From the NCBI RefSeq assembly GCF_013416775.1, contig NZ_SZVI01000012.1:520240-584239 (forward strand): a stretch of DNA of 64,000 nt, read 5' to 3'. Shown in pieces: positions 46,094-54,927 of the stretch. The translations under genes and the position numbers were made by a program. Under the pieces are notes generated by a model. The model was not told the DNA's origin. It did no database searches and saw only the letters and a program-made list of their open reading frames with translations. How positions within the stretch are numbered: the first letter of the stretch is position 1; each line of letters starts with the position of its first letter. This stretch comes from Rhodoferax sp. BLA1 (GTDB lineage Bacteria > Pseudomonadota > Gammaproteobacteria > Burkholderiales > Burkholderiaceae_C).

Positions 46094-47125
46094 CTACGCG
46101 GACCTGTCAGGAGGGCGTGGCGTCGCGTTCGATGACGGCTCCGCTGCGGCACTCGGCTGGACAAGCCGCTCGGCAGCATCTCTCAGAATCGCGGTGAAGG
46201 ATTGATTGAAGTGGCCCCGCATGAACAATCGCATGCCAGGGACGATTGGAGGAGGAAATTGGACGATATTCGAAAGCATCCAGCTGAACTCCTCGCAGGC
46301 CAACAACGTTTCGTGAACGATCACGCCCAGCGCCGGCTTGAGCGGCACGAGGTCGTTCGGAAATCGCTCATCGTCCCGCCAGACGTTCAAGTCGTTGAAG
46401 GGCCGCAGGGACTTAGCGATCATAAATTCGTACTCGCCAGCGAAGATTGTCTGAACCTGAGAGCCATGATGGACGATGTTGTCCCGAAAGCTTCGCAGCA
46501 ATTCGAAGAAGCCTTGCCACTTCACGTAATAGTCCGCCATTGGGCCGGGCAGACCAAAGCGTCGAGCCAAGATTTCACGGGTGACTGGTTTCCCATCAAA
46601 GCGGGTCATCGCGTTGAAGCTGTCCTTTAGTGGCTTCTTTTCGATGGCGGTATCAACCAGCGTTATGGTCTCCCATAGCTCCTTCGCAACTTCCTGCAAG
46701 AGGTCGAAGATGCTTCGGCAGACGAGGAAGAGATATTCAATCTCGGAGGCCACCATTCGATTGGATCCAGCGCCGATAGCTAGTTGAGTTGCTTGGAGGT
46801 GTTCGATTTTTGCCAGCGAAGCCGACAGGTTAAACAGATCGTCACGGATTCCATTCAAGGCCAATGTCACCTGTGGAAAGCTGGCACGCTGAGACATGAA
46901 GTCCAGGAAATGAAAGGCGATATCGTTCGGGTCGGCAGCGTCCTTGGAGAAGTAGAACGACTCAGCGGGCCACGCCTTTATTTCGACAAGCTGATCTCCG
47001 GCCTTGATCCAAGTCCGCCAAGCACCAGAATCATGAAACATGAGCGAACCGATGGTGCGCCCATTGAGGTTGGCAACGTCCAGATAGGGAATGGCCGCGA
47101 GCTTTTGGATGTCGATGGATGTCAT
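46094..47125 (-). CDS. Hypothetical protein with possible HEPN motif
   Basis: The 343-aa protein is mostly helical, with no membrane segment. The segment FFELLRSFRDNIVHHGSQVQ contains R-x4-H (Arg214 to His219) in a helix context, as in HEPN ribonucleases. The N-terminal ~100 residues are unrecognised. It stands alone between the DUF262 pair and the PIN/XRE pair, so a defence or abortive-infection role is possible but not shown. Confidence 0.6.
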   Translation of the reverse strand: MTSIDIQKLAAIPYLDVANLNGRTIGSLMFHDSGAWRTWIKAGDQLVEIKAWPAESFYFSKDAADPNDIAFHFLDFMSQRASFPQVTLALNGIRDDLFNLSASLAKIEHLQATQLAIGAGSNRMVASEIEYLFLVCRSIFDLLQEVAKELWETITLVDTAIEKKPLKDSFNAMTRFDGKPVTREILARRFGLPGPMADYYVKWQGFFELLRSFRDNIVHHGSQVQTIFAGEYEFMIAKSLRPFNDLNVWRDDERFPNDLVPLKPALGVIVHETLLACEEFSWMLSNIVQFPPPIVPGMRLFMRGHFNQSFTAILRDAAERLVQPSAAAEPSSNATPRPPDRSA

Positions 47126-47279
47126 GGATCAATTGAGGCTCGCGGGGAGTTCCGTTGATGCACCAGGCGCGCCAATGTTGAGCAGACGTCGCGGCGCATC
47201 AATGCGAGTCGATCGCGGCGTCGCAGACCTTGGTCCGACGACTCCATGTCATGTGCCAGCGCGCAAATAGGCGCACGTT

Positions 47280-47855
47280 TCACGGCGCAGAATTCAACTT
47301 GCATTGCAACGCAATCTCATAGGCTTTCTCGAAGTGCGGCGCGAGTGGTCGCTTCATGGACTGGTGCTGTGTGATGACGGTTGGCTTGTCCGAGTCGCCA
47401 AGACGTCCTTTGAAAATTAGCCAAGAGAACAGGTGAGAAGTGGTCTGCGTTAGGGCATGCCCTGAATCCTCGGCGAGCTTGCGCGCCTTCATATCATCGG
47501 TGATGACGGCTTGGCCGATCTTCATGGCGAAGGCGATGGAAGACAGCTCACCCTTGCCTAGCTTTTTCCTGCTTTCCAGGATCTTGATGTCCTGCAGGTC
47601 GCCGATGTCGCAGGAGTGCGCTGCGAAGCCGCCTCGGGCCTGTTCCTGAGTCAGCCGTCGCATCAGCTCGGTCTCTGCTGGTGATAAGGCCTTTCGCGGC
47701 TTGGTCAGGCATTCGTAGCGCACGAAGCTGGTGATGCAGAACTCGCAATGCGCCTCCTTAGCGGCCGAGTACAGTCGAGTCGACGACAGCACGTTCCACA
47801 CCGAACATGTGTCGGCGACATTGATCAGATGGAATTTCGACGGATCAATGGCCAT
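47280..47855 (-). CDS. PIN-like nuclease protein
   Basis: The 191-aa protein from ATG 47855 has PIN-like acidic positions: Asp15 (VADTCSVWNVL), Glu48 (VRYECL), Glu103 (KGELSSIAFA) and Asp120-Asp121 (VITDDMKARKLAED). This layout matches PIN ribonucleases. The open frame extends upstream into the ImmA gene, but overlap of 11 bp with this start is more natural. It is the downstream partner of an XRE-ImmA gene, like a toxin with its regulator. Confidence 0.75.
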   Translation of the reverse strand: MAIDPSKFHLINVADTCSVWNVLSSTRLYSAAKEAHCEFCITSFVRYECLTKPRKALSPAETELMRRLTQEQARGGFAAHSCDIGDLQDIKILESRKKLGKGELSSIAFAMKIGQAVITDDMKARKLAEDSGHALTQTTSHLFSWLIFKGRLGDSDKPTVITQHQSMKRPLAPHFEKAYEIALQCKLNSAP

Positions 47856-48987
47856 GGAGCTTCCGGCCATAAAGGTTCGCCAGCTCGTCGAGCTCGCCGT
47901 GACTGCACAGCAGGGCTTCGGCCAAACGACCAATGCTGATCACACCAGAGCTAAACCCCTCAAAGCACAGGCCAACGTAGAAGTCCGAGAGGCCAAGCTC
48001 TAGGAGGTGAGCCTTACGCAGGCGTTGCGTAGCGTTGAGGATATCGGGCAATTCGGGGTCGAGCTTTGCTTCGCTTGGCACGCGCAATCGGCGGATGCGG
48101 TCGTAGTTGGCTTGGTCAATTAGCTGGGCCTCTTTGAGCGCGATGGCGAGCGCGACACAGCTCACTCGCAAATCGTTGGCCCATCGCTGGGTCTCCGCAT
48201 CGCTCCATTGGTTTGGTGGCGGCAGCTTCTTCAAGAAGACGGGCGGCATCAAAAAACACGATGCGAAGCGATTGGCACGAAGCTCCAAATAGTCCGACCC
48301 GCTGGGGCCATCGAAGCTGACACTTGCACCTTGCGCAGAGTCGAATATGGCATGGGCCATTTCGTGAGCAGCACTGAATCGCTGTCGGTAGATGTCTTCG
48401 CTGTGGTTGACCAAAGCGCACTTTCCGGCAACCGGATGCATGATGAAAAGGCCGGAGATGTTCGAGTTGCCTAGCTTACGGCGGAAGACATGGACACCGA
48501 CGCTTCGAAACTCCGCGTAGACATCGCGCGGGACAGCCCGGTCATCGTGTCCCAGAGCAGTGCGCAATCGGGCAGCGGCGGCCTCGCCATGGCCCTTGAA
48601 GTAGTCGCCGCTGGGTGAAAAAGCAAAGTCTTTGGGCGGATGCCCCAGCTCCCGCATCAGGAAGTCTTCCGTCTCGCACAAGTAGAGAAAGTCTTGAATG
48701 GCCCGTCGATCCTCTTTCTTAAAGTCGTTGCCATGGGCGCGATAGAGCGTCTCGGTTTGCTCGAACGGGGCGACCAGTTCGTTCGAGATGAAGAATTTGA
48801 AGTCGCAGCGGTAGTGATCCGCCAGTATCAGCACATCATCGCCCGAGGGTTCTACCTGGCCGGCTTCGATGGCTATCAGTCGTGCGGCGTCAATGCCGGT
48901 CGCCGAGGCGACCTCCATGATGGACTCTTTGAGCTGTTCACGATATTTGGCGAGCTTAGAGCCCAAGGTTTTCAGGTTGATGGCCAT
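47845..48987 (-). CDS. XRE-ImmA/IrrE regulator with metallopeptidase domain
   Basis: The 380-aa protein has an N-terminal helix-turn-helix (about 8-68, LAKYREQLKESIMEVASATG ... IDAARLIAIEAGQVEP) and an ImmA/IrrE peptidase domain with the zinc motif HEMAH (208-212) in FSAAHEMAHAIFDS. Such proteins act as regulators cleaved or cleaving on stress and pair with nuclease toxins. It overlaps the PIN gene by 11 bp and is first in the operon. Confidence 0.88.
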   Translation of the reverse strand: MAINLKTLGSKLAKYREQLKESIMEVASATGIDAARLIAIEAGQVEPSGDDVLILADHYRCDFKFFISNELVAPFEQTETLYRAHGNDFKKEDRRAIQDFLYLCETEDFLMRELGHPPKDFAFSPSGDYFKGHGEAAAARLRTALGHDDRAVPRDVYAEFRSVGVHVFRRKLGNSNISGLFIMHPVAGKCALVNHSEDIYRQRFSAAHEMAHAIFDSAQGASVSFDGPSGSDYLELRANRFASCFLMPPVFLKKLPPPNQWSDAETQRWANDLRVSCVALAIALKEAQLIDQANYDRIRRLRVPSEAKLDPELPDILNATQRLRKAHLLELGLSDFYVGLCFEGFSSGVISIGRLAEALLCSHGELDELANLYGRKLHGH

Positions 48988-49491
48988 GGCTCTATATCAT
49001 AGAGCTGACCGTCGCCGGTGACTGGCTGTGCGGAACGGATTTCCGCTTTGGTTCGGACGTGTCAGTTCTCGGATCGCAAAAGTTGCCGCTGGACACAGTG
49101 ACGGAGCTGTATCTCTAAAAAGTTTGCATTGGGCGGTACTGCACATCCAACCGCGGAGCTGGGCAATGTCCGGTTTCGGCCTCAACAGTCACTTGTTCGC
49201 AAAAGTTGACCGGCAGACACAGCCAAATCCCAACGATGACCTTTGAGTTGATAGCCGCGCATCAATCGAAATTCGAGCGTCTCCCAAGCAGTCGTTGGCC
49301 AGCGACCGCAACTGGCCCTCAGCGGTTCTCGGTCGGCTCGTACTCATTGCTCGATAGCAGCCAATGAGAACTGGCTCGTGTGACGGCTACGATAGACAGC
49401 CGAAATGCAGCGGAATGAGACAGTCACTGATGTAGCCAACGCGAGCCAGCGTGATCTCCTGAACTGACAAGCAATTGGCCCCAAGCTCCGA
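48988..49491. other. Gene-poor region right of the defence genes
   Basis: About 500 bp with no convincing gene. Short related strings (CGCAAAAGTTG at 49075 and 49198; the CAATGAGAACTGGCTCG area) suggest decayed repeated DNA. It may contain the right end of a mobile unit, not proven. Confidence 0.4.
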
Positions 49492-49908
49492 TTACCTCGC
49501 GCTTGCAACGACTTCCTTGTCAACGATGGTCTTGCCTATGGGCGCCAGGGCGATGACTGCAAGTTTCAGGTGCTGAATTCCAAATGGAATGCCAATGATG
49601 GTGATGAAGCACAACAGCGCTGAGCCCAAATGCCCAATGGCCAGCCAAATGCCTGCAAAGATGAACCAGATGATGTTGCCAATCATGCCAAGGACACCTG
49701 TACCGATGTCGTCCTTGTTGGTTAATGCCTTGCGGCTGATGGCCTCCTTACCGAACGGCAAAAATGCAAACTGACCAATGACAAAGCAGGCCTTGGCCCA
49801 TGGTATGCCAACAATGGTGATTGCCGCCAAAAGCCCAGCAAGCCACCACCCAAGTCCCATGAAAAGCCCACCAAAAATGAACCACAAAATATTGCCAATG
49901 ACACCCAT
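49492..49908 (-). CDS. YccF-domain inner-membrane protein
   Basis: The 138-aa protein holds two YccF repeats (MGVIGNILWFIFGGLFMGLG and VLGMIGNIIWFIFAGIWLAI), each followed by IVGIPWAKACF / IIGIPFGIQHLKLA, giving four membrane helices. Function unknown. It is isolated just inside the right direct repeat. Confidence 0.92.
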   Translation of the reverse strand: MGVIGNILWFIFGGLFMGLGWWLAGLLAAITIVGIPWAKACFVIGQFAFLPFGKEAISRKALTNKDDIGTGVLGMIGNIIWFIFAGIWLAIGHLGSALLCFITIIGIPFGIQHLKLAVIALAPIGKTIVDKEVVASAR

Positions 49909-50190
49909 TTCAGCTCCAGCATAGTCAGACTAGTGCTTATAAGCATACCCGTACCCGAAGCCATAGACGAACTCGTTGCGTTCTTTGCAATGCCTCGGTA
50001 GTTCGCTTTTGAGAGGTCCGATACAGCCTGGCAGCGTCTTTTATTGTTCACTTCAACCAATTTGTCGAGTCTAAATATCGATTTGAATGAAACAAATACC
50101 TGCAAATATCGAGTTAGCTGAGACAAGGCTATAGAGCTGCGTGCAACGAATTCTGTAAGTCATTGACCCTGTTGAGTGGGGACTATCGCG
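49909..50190. other. Intergenic region at the right edge of the accessory region
   Basis: No gene is seen. It contains TATCGAGTTAGCTGAG at 50107-50122, an inverted near-copy of the direct-repeat core. Together with 50191-50206 it gives inverted recombinase-type sites at this end. Confidence 0.45.
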
Positions 50191-50375
50191 TTAGCTGAAA
50201 CTCGACACTAACTCAATAGTTTTCTCACTTAACTCGATAGTGATGCCCCCGGATTCGAAGTTCAGCCAGCGCGGACGTTTTTGGGTGTGAAGCGACCAGG
50301 TATCCAGGAAACCTAAACGCTATCGGCCATGTCTTGGAAATTGTGGGTGCCCGGATGGGGCCAGTTGCTGCCGGT
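50191..50375 (+). repeat. Right direct repeat of the ~45-kb accessory region
   Basis: Bases 50208-50272 are identical to 5458-5522, with weaker similarity to about 50375. TTAGCTGAAACTCGAC at 50191-50206 is the inverted form of the sequence flanking the left copy. Beyond it lies the SLAC1/TehA-like gene. Confidence 0.75.
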
Positions 50376-50400
50376 TGCAACTGGCAGGTGATGCAAACCT

Positions 50401-51324
50401 CTAACTCGCGGCATGCCATGCTGTTCGAACTGCGAGATAAGCAATAAAGAGGTTGGCGCCGATAAAAATGGGCATGGCGAGTACCTGTGCCGCTCCGACA
50501 CCGGCTACAGCCAACTTGAGGCCGCAAACGGTTGTGGCGGAAATGCCGAACGTGTAAGCCCAATAAGCCGGGGAAAAAGGCTGGGCACCCAGCCACGACC
50601 CAAGTCGCAAACCCAGCAAAAGTTGAAACAAACCATAACCCCACATCATCATCAGCCAATGATCGGTGGAGCCAGGATCAAGCATCAGCCAGGCCATGGC
50701 ACAAACGACAGGTGGTGCAAATTGGATGCCAACAAGCGGTCGCTGCGCCACAGGCAAGCCCTTTGATTGCCACAAGCGTTGAATGACGAGTGACTCCAGC
50801 GACAGCCAGGAAAAGACACCGGCGCCCAAGAACAACCAGCCCCAGTCGGGATGCCCGAGACCACCCAGAGCAGCTGCACTGGTGAAGTTACCTGCGACAG
50901 TGGGAAGGTAAAGCGTTGGTGCGGTGTCCAGCATATCGCGTCCACCTTGCCAGAGTACGCCGGTGTGCCAGAGAGAAAAAACCACATGCCAAGTGATGCC
51001 TGCCACAGCAAGGGTCCATGCCATGGGTCGGGAATAGGGCAATACCGCCAACACCATCAGCAAGGTGGACACAGCGAGCAGGGCTGGTGTGCTTCCTTGC
51101 ACGGGGTGCCGAAATTCATGGCGAGTGACTTCTGGGTACCTGACCGCTTGGACAAGGTAAAAAACCAGCAGGGTCAGCCAGATAACAGCAGAAAGCAGCA
51201 ACACCCCCTCCCCGATGAGTGAAGGCATTCCCCACAGCCGACTGGCGATGCGCCAAGCCTGACCAAGACCTGAAAGGCCTAAAACGATGCCAAAAAAAGA
51301 AGCGGAAACTGGTGAATGTGCCAC
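50401..51324 (-). CDS. SLAC1/TehA-like membrane transporter
   Basis: The 307-aa protein has about ten membrane helices of the voltage-dependent anion channel / tellurite-resistance TDT family. It starts at GTG 51324, with no clear ribosome binding site. Members move small anions such as dicarboxylates or sulfite; the substrate here is not known. It sits just outside the right direct repeat and its C-terminal codons begin 26 bp from it. Confidence 0.82.
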   Translation of the reverse strand: MAHSPVSASFFGIVLGLSGLGQAWRIASRLWGMPSLIGEGVLLLSAVIWLTLLVFYLVQAVRYPEVTRHEFRHPVQGSTPALLAVSTLLMVLAVLPYSRPMAWTLAVAGITWHVVFSLWHTGVLWQGGRDMLDTAPTLYLPTVAGNFTSAAALGGLGHPDWGWLFLGAGVFSWLSLESLVIQRLWQSKGLPVAQRPLVGIQFAPPVVCAMAWLMLDPGSTDHWLMMMWGYGLFQLLLGLRLGSWLGAQPFSPAYWAYTFGISATTVCGLKLAVAGVGAAQVLAMPIFIGANLFIAYLAVRTAWHAAS

Positions 51325-51579
51325 TGTATAAATCTTGAAAAATGAGCGAAACGCAGTTGAATTTGGCGCATCTGGTTATCAGATGCAAGGTCACCAAAAG
51401 GATGTGAACCAGACCGCATTTTGGCTGACCCATCCAAAGCACCAACTGTCGGCCAGCAGCCAATGCAATTGATGCGGTGAAGACATGGCAGCTTTCGGAC
51501 GCTGGAGGCTTCAGGCGTTACTTGCGTTTTGGGTCATCACTTGCCGAAGGCCCAAGAAGTTGACTGACGCCAACAGATC

Positions 51580-52017
51580 TTGGATTTAACCGGTCGATGC
51601 AGCGTGGCCAGCTGGTCACCCACACCGCAGGCCCTGCGCACCACGAACGAAGAGGTCCGTCCGCAGACGCTCCCCGCCACGCCACAGGTCAAAGATCGCG
51701 ACATGGTGCGGGCGAGCATGATCCGAGACCGCATTCTGACGAGCGAGGAGCATCAGAGCGCCACACCACAGCGGCTGGCCCAGGAGCTGGGCGTGAGCGA
51801 GAGCACCCTACAACGGCTGTTCAAGGCCACCTATGGCATGTCGGTGATGACTTTCCAGCGCACTGAACGCCTGAATGCGGCCCGTGCGCTCTTGATGGAA
51901 GGACGCTTGACCGTCGGCGAGGCGGGTTACCGGGCCGGCTACTCGAGTCTGTCGAACTTCTCCTCGGCCTTTCAGCGCACCTTCGGCTACCCACCGTCGG
52001 CCTGTTTGCGGCGATAA
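51580..52017 (+). pseudogene. AraC-family regulator, C-terminal fragment
   Basis: Only the DNA-binding half is present: LAQELGVSESTLQRLFKATY and AGYRAGYSSLSNFSSAFQRT with GYPPSACLRR. It resembles the PchR-like siderophore-regulator subset. The first ~40 codons look non-native and the ligand-binding domain is missing. No target gene adjoins it. It may be a relic, although a short expressed HTH protein is possible. Confidence 0.65.
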
Positions 52018-52238
52018 GGATTTCAGAATGTGCCGGAGGTTTCGAACATCGGCGCAACCCGTCTGAAAGGCGTTGAGTGTGCGCCTGCTGGCGCAAGCCT
52101 GTTGATGGTTTGATGCCTTTCAGATCTGTCCGTCTTCGGCAAATCTGGTCGACATCGGTGCCGACGCCAACACTTCATATTCTGATCAACTCCAATTGAG
52201 TGCTGAACTCAGAGAAGTCGCTCCTTTAAACTCGTGCC

Positions 52239-52991
52239 ATGTCCCCCACCCACTTTCTGCCCACGCTCACAACTGCGCCAGACAAGGGCAATGCCAGAAC
52301 CGAGGCCGCCCTCAGGCGACTACGCCAGGCCATGGCCGATATTGAGAGGGACATTGACCAGCACCAAGGTATTTACCCGTTCAACCACGGACGGGTCACA
52401 CAGTCCGAGCTGTGTCGGCGGGCCGATGTCAAGAAAGCCACCCTGCAAAATCCACTGCACAAAGACAGCACGCGTGTTGAGATCTTGAACTGGCTGGAGG
52501 TTTTGGGTTCCCGCTTGACGCGGGCACGTGAAAGTGTGCGCGAGCGGGTCACTGCCGTCGCTGACGACCTCGCTGTCGAGGTGCAGCGGTTGACCCTGGA
52601 GAACGAGGCGTTGCGGACACGTCTCGCCGTGTCCGAGCAGCTGATTGCCCAGCTGCGACAGGAAAACACCAGGCTCAAAAATGGAACGACGTCAGCAAAC
52701 CTTTCTGCTCCGGTTGCTGCTGTTACTGAAATTGAACTTGTGCCACCCATTGCCCTCAACACGAACCAGTGCAAACCTGGCGCACAACTGCGTCACTACA
52801 AGGGTGGGTGCTACACGGTGGTTGGCACTTGTCTTATTGAGGCAACTCTCCTGCCCGGTGTTCTCTACAAGCCACTTCAGGGCGACAAGCAGGATACCGT
52901 TTGGATGCGGCCTCTGGCTGACATGCAGGAGATGGTTTCAACAGATCACGGGACCGTCCCGAGATTTGTGGTGATCGCCGAGGCAGACTAG
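52239..52991 (+). CDS. Helix-turn-helix/coiled-coil protein fused to a DUF1653 domain
   Basis: The 250-aa protein has an N-terminal region with a likely DNA-binding motif (SELCRRADVKKATLQNPLHK). A long coiled coil follows at about 90-145 (VQRLTLENEALRTRLAVSEQ, LIAQLRQENTRLK), then a C-terminal DUF1653 domain (LRHYKGGCYTVVGTCLIEAT, VWMRPLADMQEMV). DUF1653 proteins are usually small stand-alone products; this fusion is unusual. The gene stands alone. Function is not known. Confidence 0.7.
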   Translation: MSPTHFLPTLTTAPDKGNARTEAALRRLRQAMADIERDIDQHQGIYPFNHGRVTQSELCRRADVKKATLQNPLHKDSTRVEILNWLEVLGSRLTRARESVRERVTAVADDLAVEVQRLTLENEALRTRLAVSEQLIAQLRQENTRLKNGTTSANLSAPVAAVTEIELVPPIALNTNQCKPGAQLRHYKGGCYTVVGTCLIEATLLPGVLYKPLQGDKQDTVWMRPLADMQEMVSTDHGTVPRFVVIAEAD

Positions 52992-53153
52992 GGAACGTCT
53001 TCCTCAAATTGCGAGGGTGCAGACAGCGATGTGAACCGGTCGCGTCTGGGGCACAGGCCCTCCAAGAGAGCCACGCCAGTTCACTGAGTGGACTGGCGTT
53101 CAGGCGGGCTTACACAGCCGATGGTTTAGTGCGAAACCCGCCTTGCCGCAGGC

Positions 53154-53954
53154 TTATTTGTCCAGCGGGAAGTTGGAGCAACCGAGTTGGGACGAGATGT
53201 CTTTGGCGGCGCCTTGCAGCATGGCCACAATCTCGTCCTTCTTGGAGTCGTCGTAGCGGAAGGTCGGGAACGAAATGCTGAAACCGGCGATTGGTCGGTT
53301 TAGGCGGTCAAAGATGGGCACACCCAGGCAGCGGATATGGTCGTCAAACTCTTCCCGGTCTTCGCCGAAACCTTGTGCCTTGACCTGCTGCAATTCGGTC
53401 ACAAATGCAGCCGCATCCACAATGGTTTTTTCCCGGAAACGCTTGAAATCTGCACCTTTCAAGATGCGGTCACGGCGCTCAGGGTCTTCCCAGGCCATCA
53501 AGACCTTGCCAATGGCAGTGCAATGCAGCGGCGCACGTCGGCCTACGCGGGAGTACATACCCAAGTTATGGCGCGAGTCCACCTTGTGGATGTAGATGAT
53601 CTCGCTGTCGATCAAGGTCCCCAAGTGCACCGTTTCGCCGGTGATGTCGGCCATCATCTGCATGTGGTGTTTGGCCAGGTCGACCAGATCAGGGAACTGC
53701 AGGGCCTTGGTGCCCAACTCGAACATTTTCATGGTCAAGCCATAACGTTCGCTGTCCTTTTCCTGTCGGACATAACCCACCGTCATCATGGTTTGCAAAA
53801 ACCGGTAGACGGTTGCCTTGGGCATGGCCAACCTCACTGAGAGGTCAGAAATGCCGGTCTCGTTGTTTTCGGACAAGGCCTGCAGCAGAGCAAAAACCTT
53901 GAGCACGGCCGCCACCGACTCAGGTTGCTTGACATCATAGGATTCATCAGCCAT
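53154..53954 (-). CDS. kdgR: IclR-family regulator of the uronate genes
   Basis: The 266-aa protein has an IclR winged helix (VLKVFALLQALSENNETGIS, LAMPKATVYRFLQTMMTVGY) and an effector domain (GRRAPLHCTAIGKVLMAWED, GFSISFPTFR). It is the first gene of the cluster on this side, and candidate dyads (TGAAA...TTTCA) are found near cluster promoters. The best candidate ligand is 2-keto-3-deoxygluconate, as for KdgR, by context. The symbol is given by role. Confidence 0.82.
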   Translation of the reverse strand: MADESYDVKQPESVAAVLKVFALLQALSENNETGISDLSVRLAMPKATVYRFLQTMMTVGYVRQEKDSERYGLTMKMFELGTKALQFPDLVDLAKHHMQMMADITGETVHLGTLIDSEIIYIHKVDSRHNLGMYSRVGRRAPLHCTAIGKVLMAWEDPERRDRILKGADFKRFREKTIVDAAAFVTELQQVKAQGFGEDREEFDDHIRCLGVPIFDRLNRPIAGFSISFPTFRYDDSKKDEIVAMLQGAAKDISSQLGCSNFPLDK

Positions 53955-53970
53955 TTTGTTTTGATTCCCC

Positions 53971-53985
53971 TGGAAGTGTGTTTCA
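53971..53985 (-). promoter_or_regulatory. Possible KdgR-type operator before the IclR gene
   Basis: TGGAAGTGTGTTTCA is a partial dyad resembling TTGAAAC-N-GTTTCAA, 17 bp upstream of the IclR gene start. Weak, listed because stronger dyads occur upstream of kduI/kdgF and uxaC. Confidence 0.35.
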
Positions 53986-54131
53986 AATTATATTCCTTAC
54001 AGCCGAAGAAACTGCCCAACCAAAGGGTTGGGCAGCCAACAAAGTGCAAGTTTTTGATGTCACACCGTTTGAAGATCAGCTAATGGAACTGCGACGATGA
54101 CGTGTGCAGACTCTCGGCTCCGGTCGCGTCA

Positions 54132-54893
54132 TTAACGTGCCAGCCAACCACCATCCACAGCCACGGTGTAGCCGTTGATGTAATCGGCAGCAGCCGATGA
54201 CAAAAACACCACCGGACCCGCCATGTCGGCGGGTACACCCCAGCGACCCGCCGGGATGCGTTCCAAAATGGCCGCATTGCGAGCTTCATCAGCGCGCAGA
54301 GCGGTGGTGTTGTCGGTAGACATGTAGCCTGGGGCAATGGCGTTCACATTGATGCCGTGTTTGGCCCATTCGTTGGCCAAGGCACGGGTGATGCCCATGA
54401 CGCCGCTTTTTGAGGCGGTGTAAGACGGAACCCGCACGCCACCCTGATACGACAGCATGGAGGCCACGTTGATGATCTTGCCGCCCGTGCCTTGTGCGAT
54501 GTACTGGCGTGCCACGGCTTGAGAGAAGAAGAAGACCGACTTGAGGTTGAGGTCAACCACGTCGTCCCAGTCTTTTTCGCTGAAATTGATGGCATCTTCG
54601 CGGCGGATGATGCCGGCGTTATTAACCAGAATATCGACGCTGCCCGTCAGAGTCAGCGCTTGTTTCACCAGACCGTCAATGCTGCTGACGTCTGACAAGT
54701 TGGCACGCAGATCGAGAAAACGGCGGCCAGTGGCTTCAATCAAAGCCCGGGTGTCATCAGGAGCGGCGACATTGACCCCGACGATGTCGGCGCCAGCCTG
54801 TGCCAGTGCCAGTGCCATGCCTTGGCCCAGGCCCGTGTTGCAGCCAGTGACGATGGCGACGCGGCCGTTCAGTTTGAAATTGTCCAAAATCAT
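54132..54893 (-). CDS. kduD: 2-deoxy-D-gluconate 3-dehydrogenase
   Basis: KduD reduces 2,5-diketo-3-deoxygluconate to 2-keto-3-deoxygluconate with NADH in pectin and uronate breakdown. The 253-aa short-chain dehydrogenase has the cofactor motif VTGCNTGLGQGMA, the NNAG motif, and the catalytic Tyr-x3-Lys in YTASKSG. AGGAAC precedes the ATG. It lies 34 bp downstream of kduI in the same operon. Confidence 0.93.
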   Translation of the reverse strand: MILDNFKLNGRVAIVTGCNTGLGQGMALALAQAGADIVGVNVAAPDDTRALIEATGRRFLDLRANLSDVSSIDGLVKQALTLTGSVDILVNNAGIIRREDAINFSEKDWDDVVDLNLKSVFFFSQAVARQYIAQGTGGKIINVASMLSYQGGVRVPSYTASKSGVMGITRALANEWAKHGINVNAIAPGYMSTDNTTALRADEARNAAILERIPAGRWGVPADMAGPVVFLSSAAADYINGYTVAVDGGWLAR

Positions 54894-54927
54894 GTTGTTC
54901 CTTGTTTTTCGGGTTGGGTAAATGTAA

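Noticed and set aside
5529..50659. Short frames in both direct repeats sharing the peptide TGPIR-PTISK
   Set aside because: Likeness comes only from the repeated DNA; frames differ in start and end and have no ribosome binding site.
51597..51866. 89-aa frame overlapping the AraC fragment
   Set aside because: Out of frame with the recognisable AraC DNA-binding motifs.
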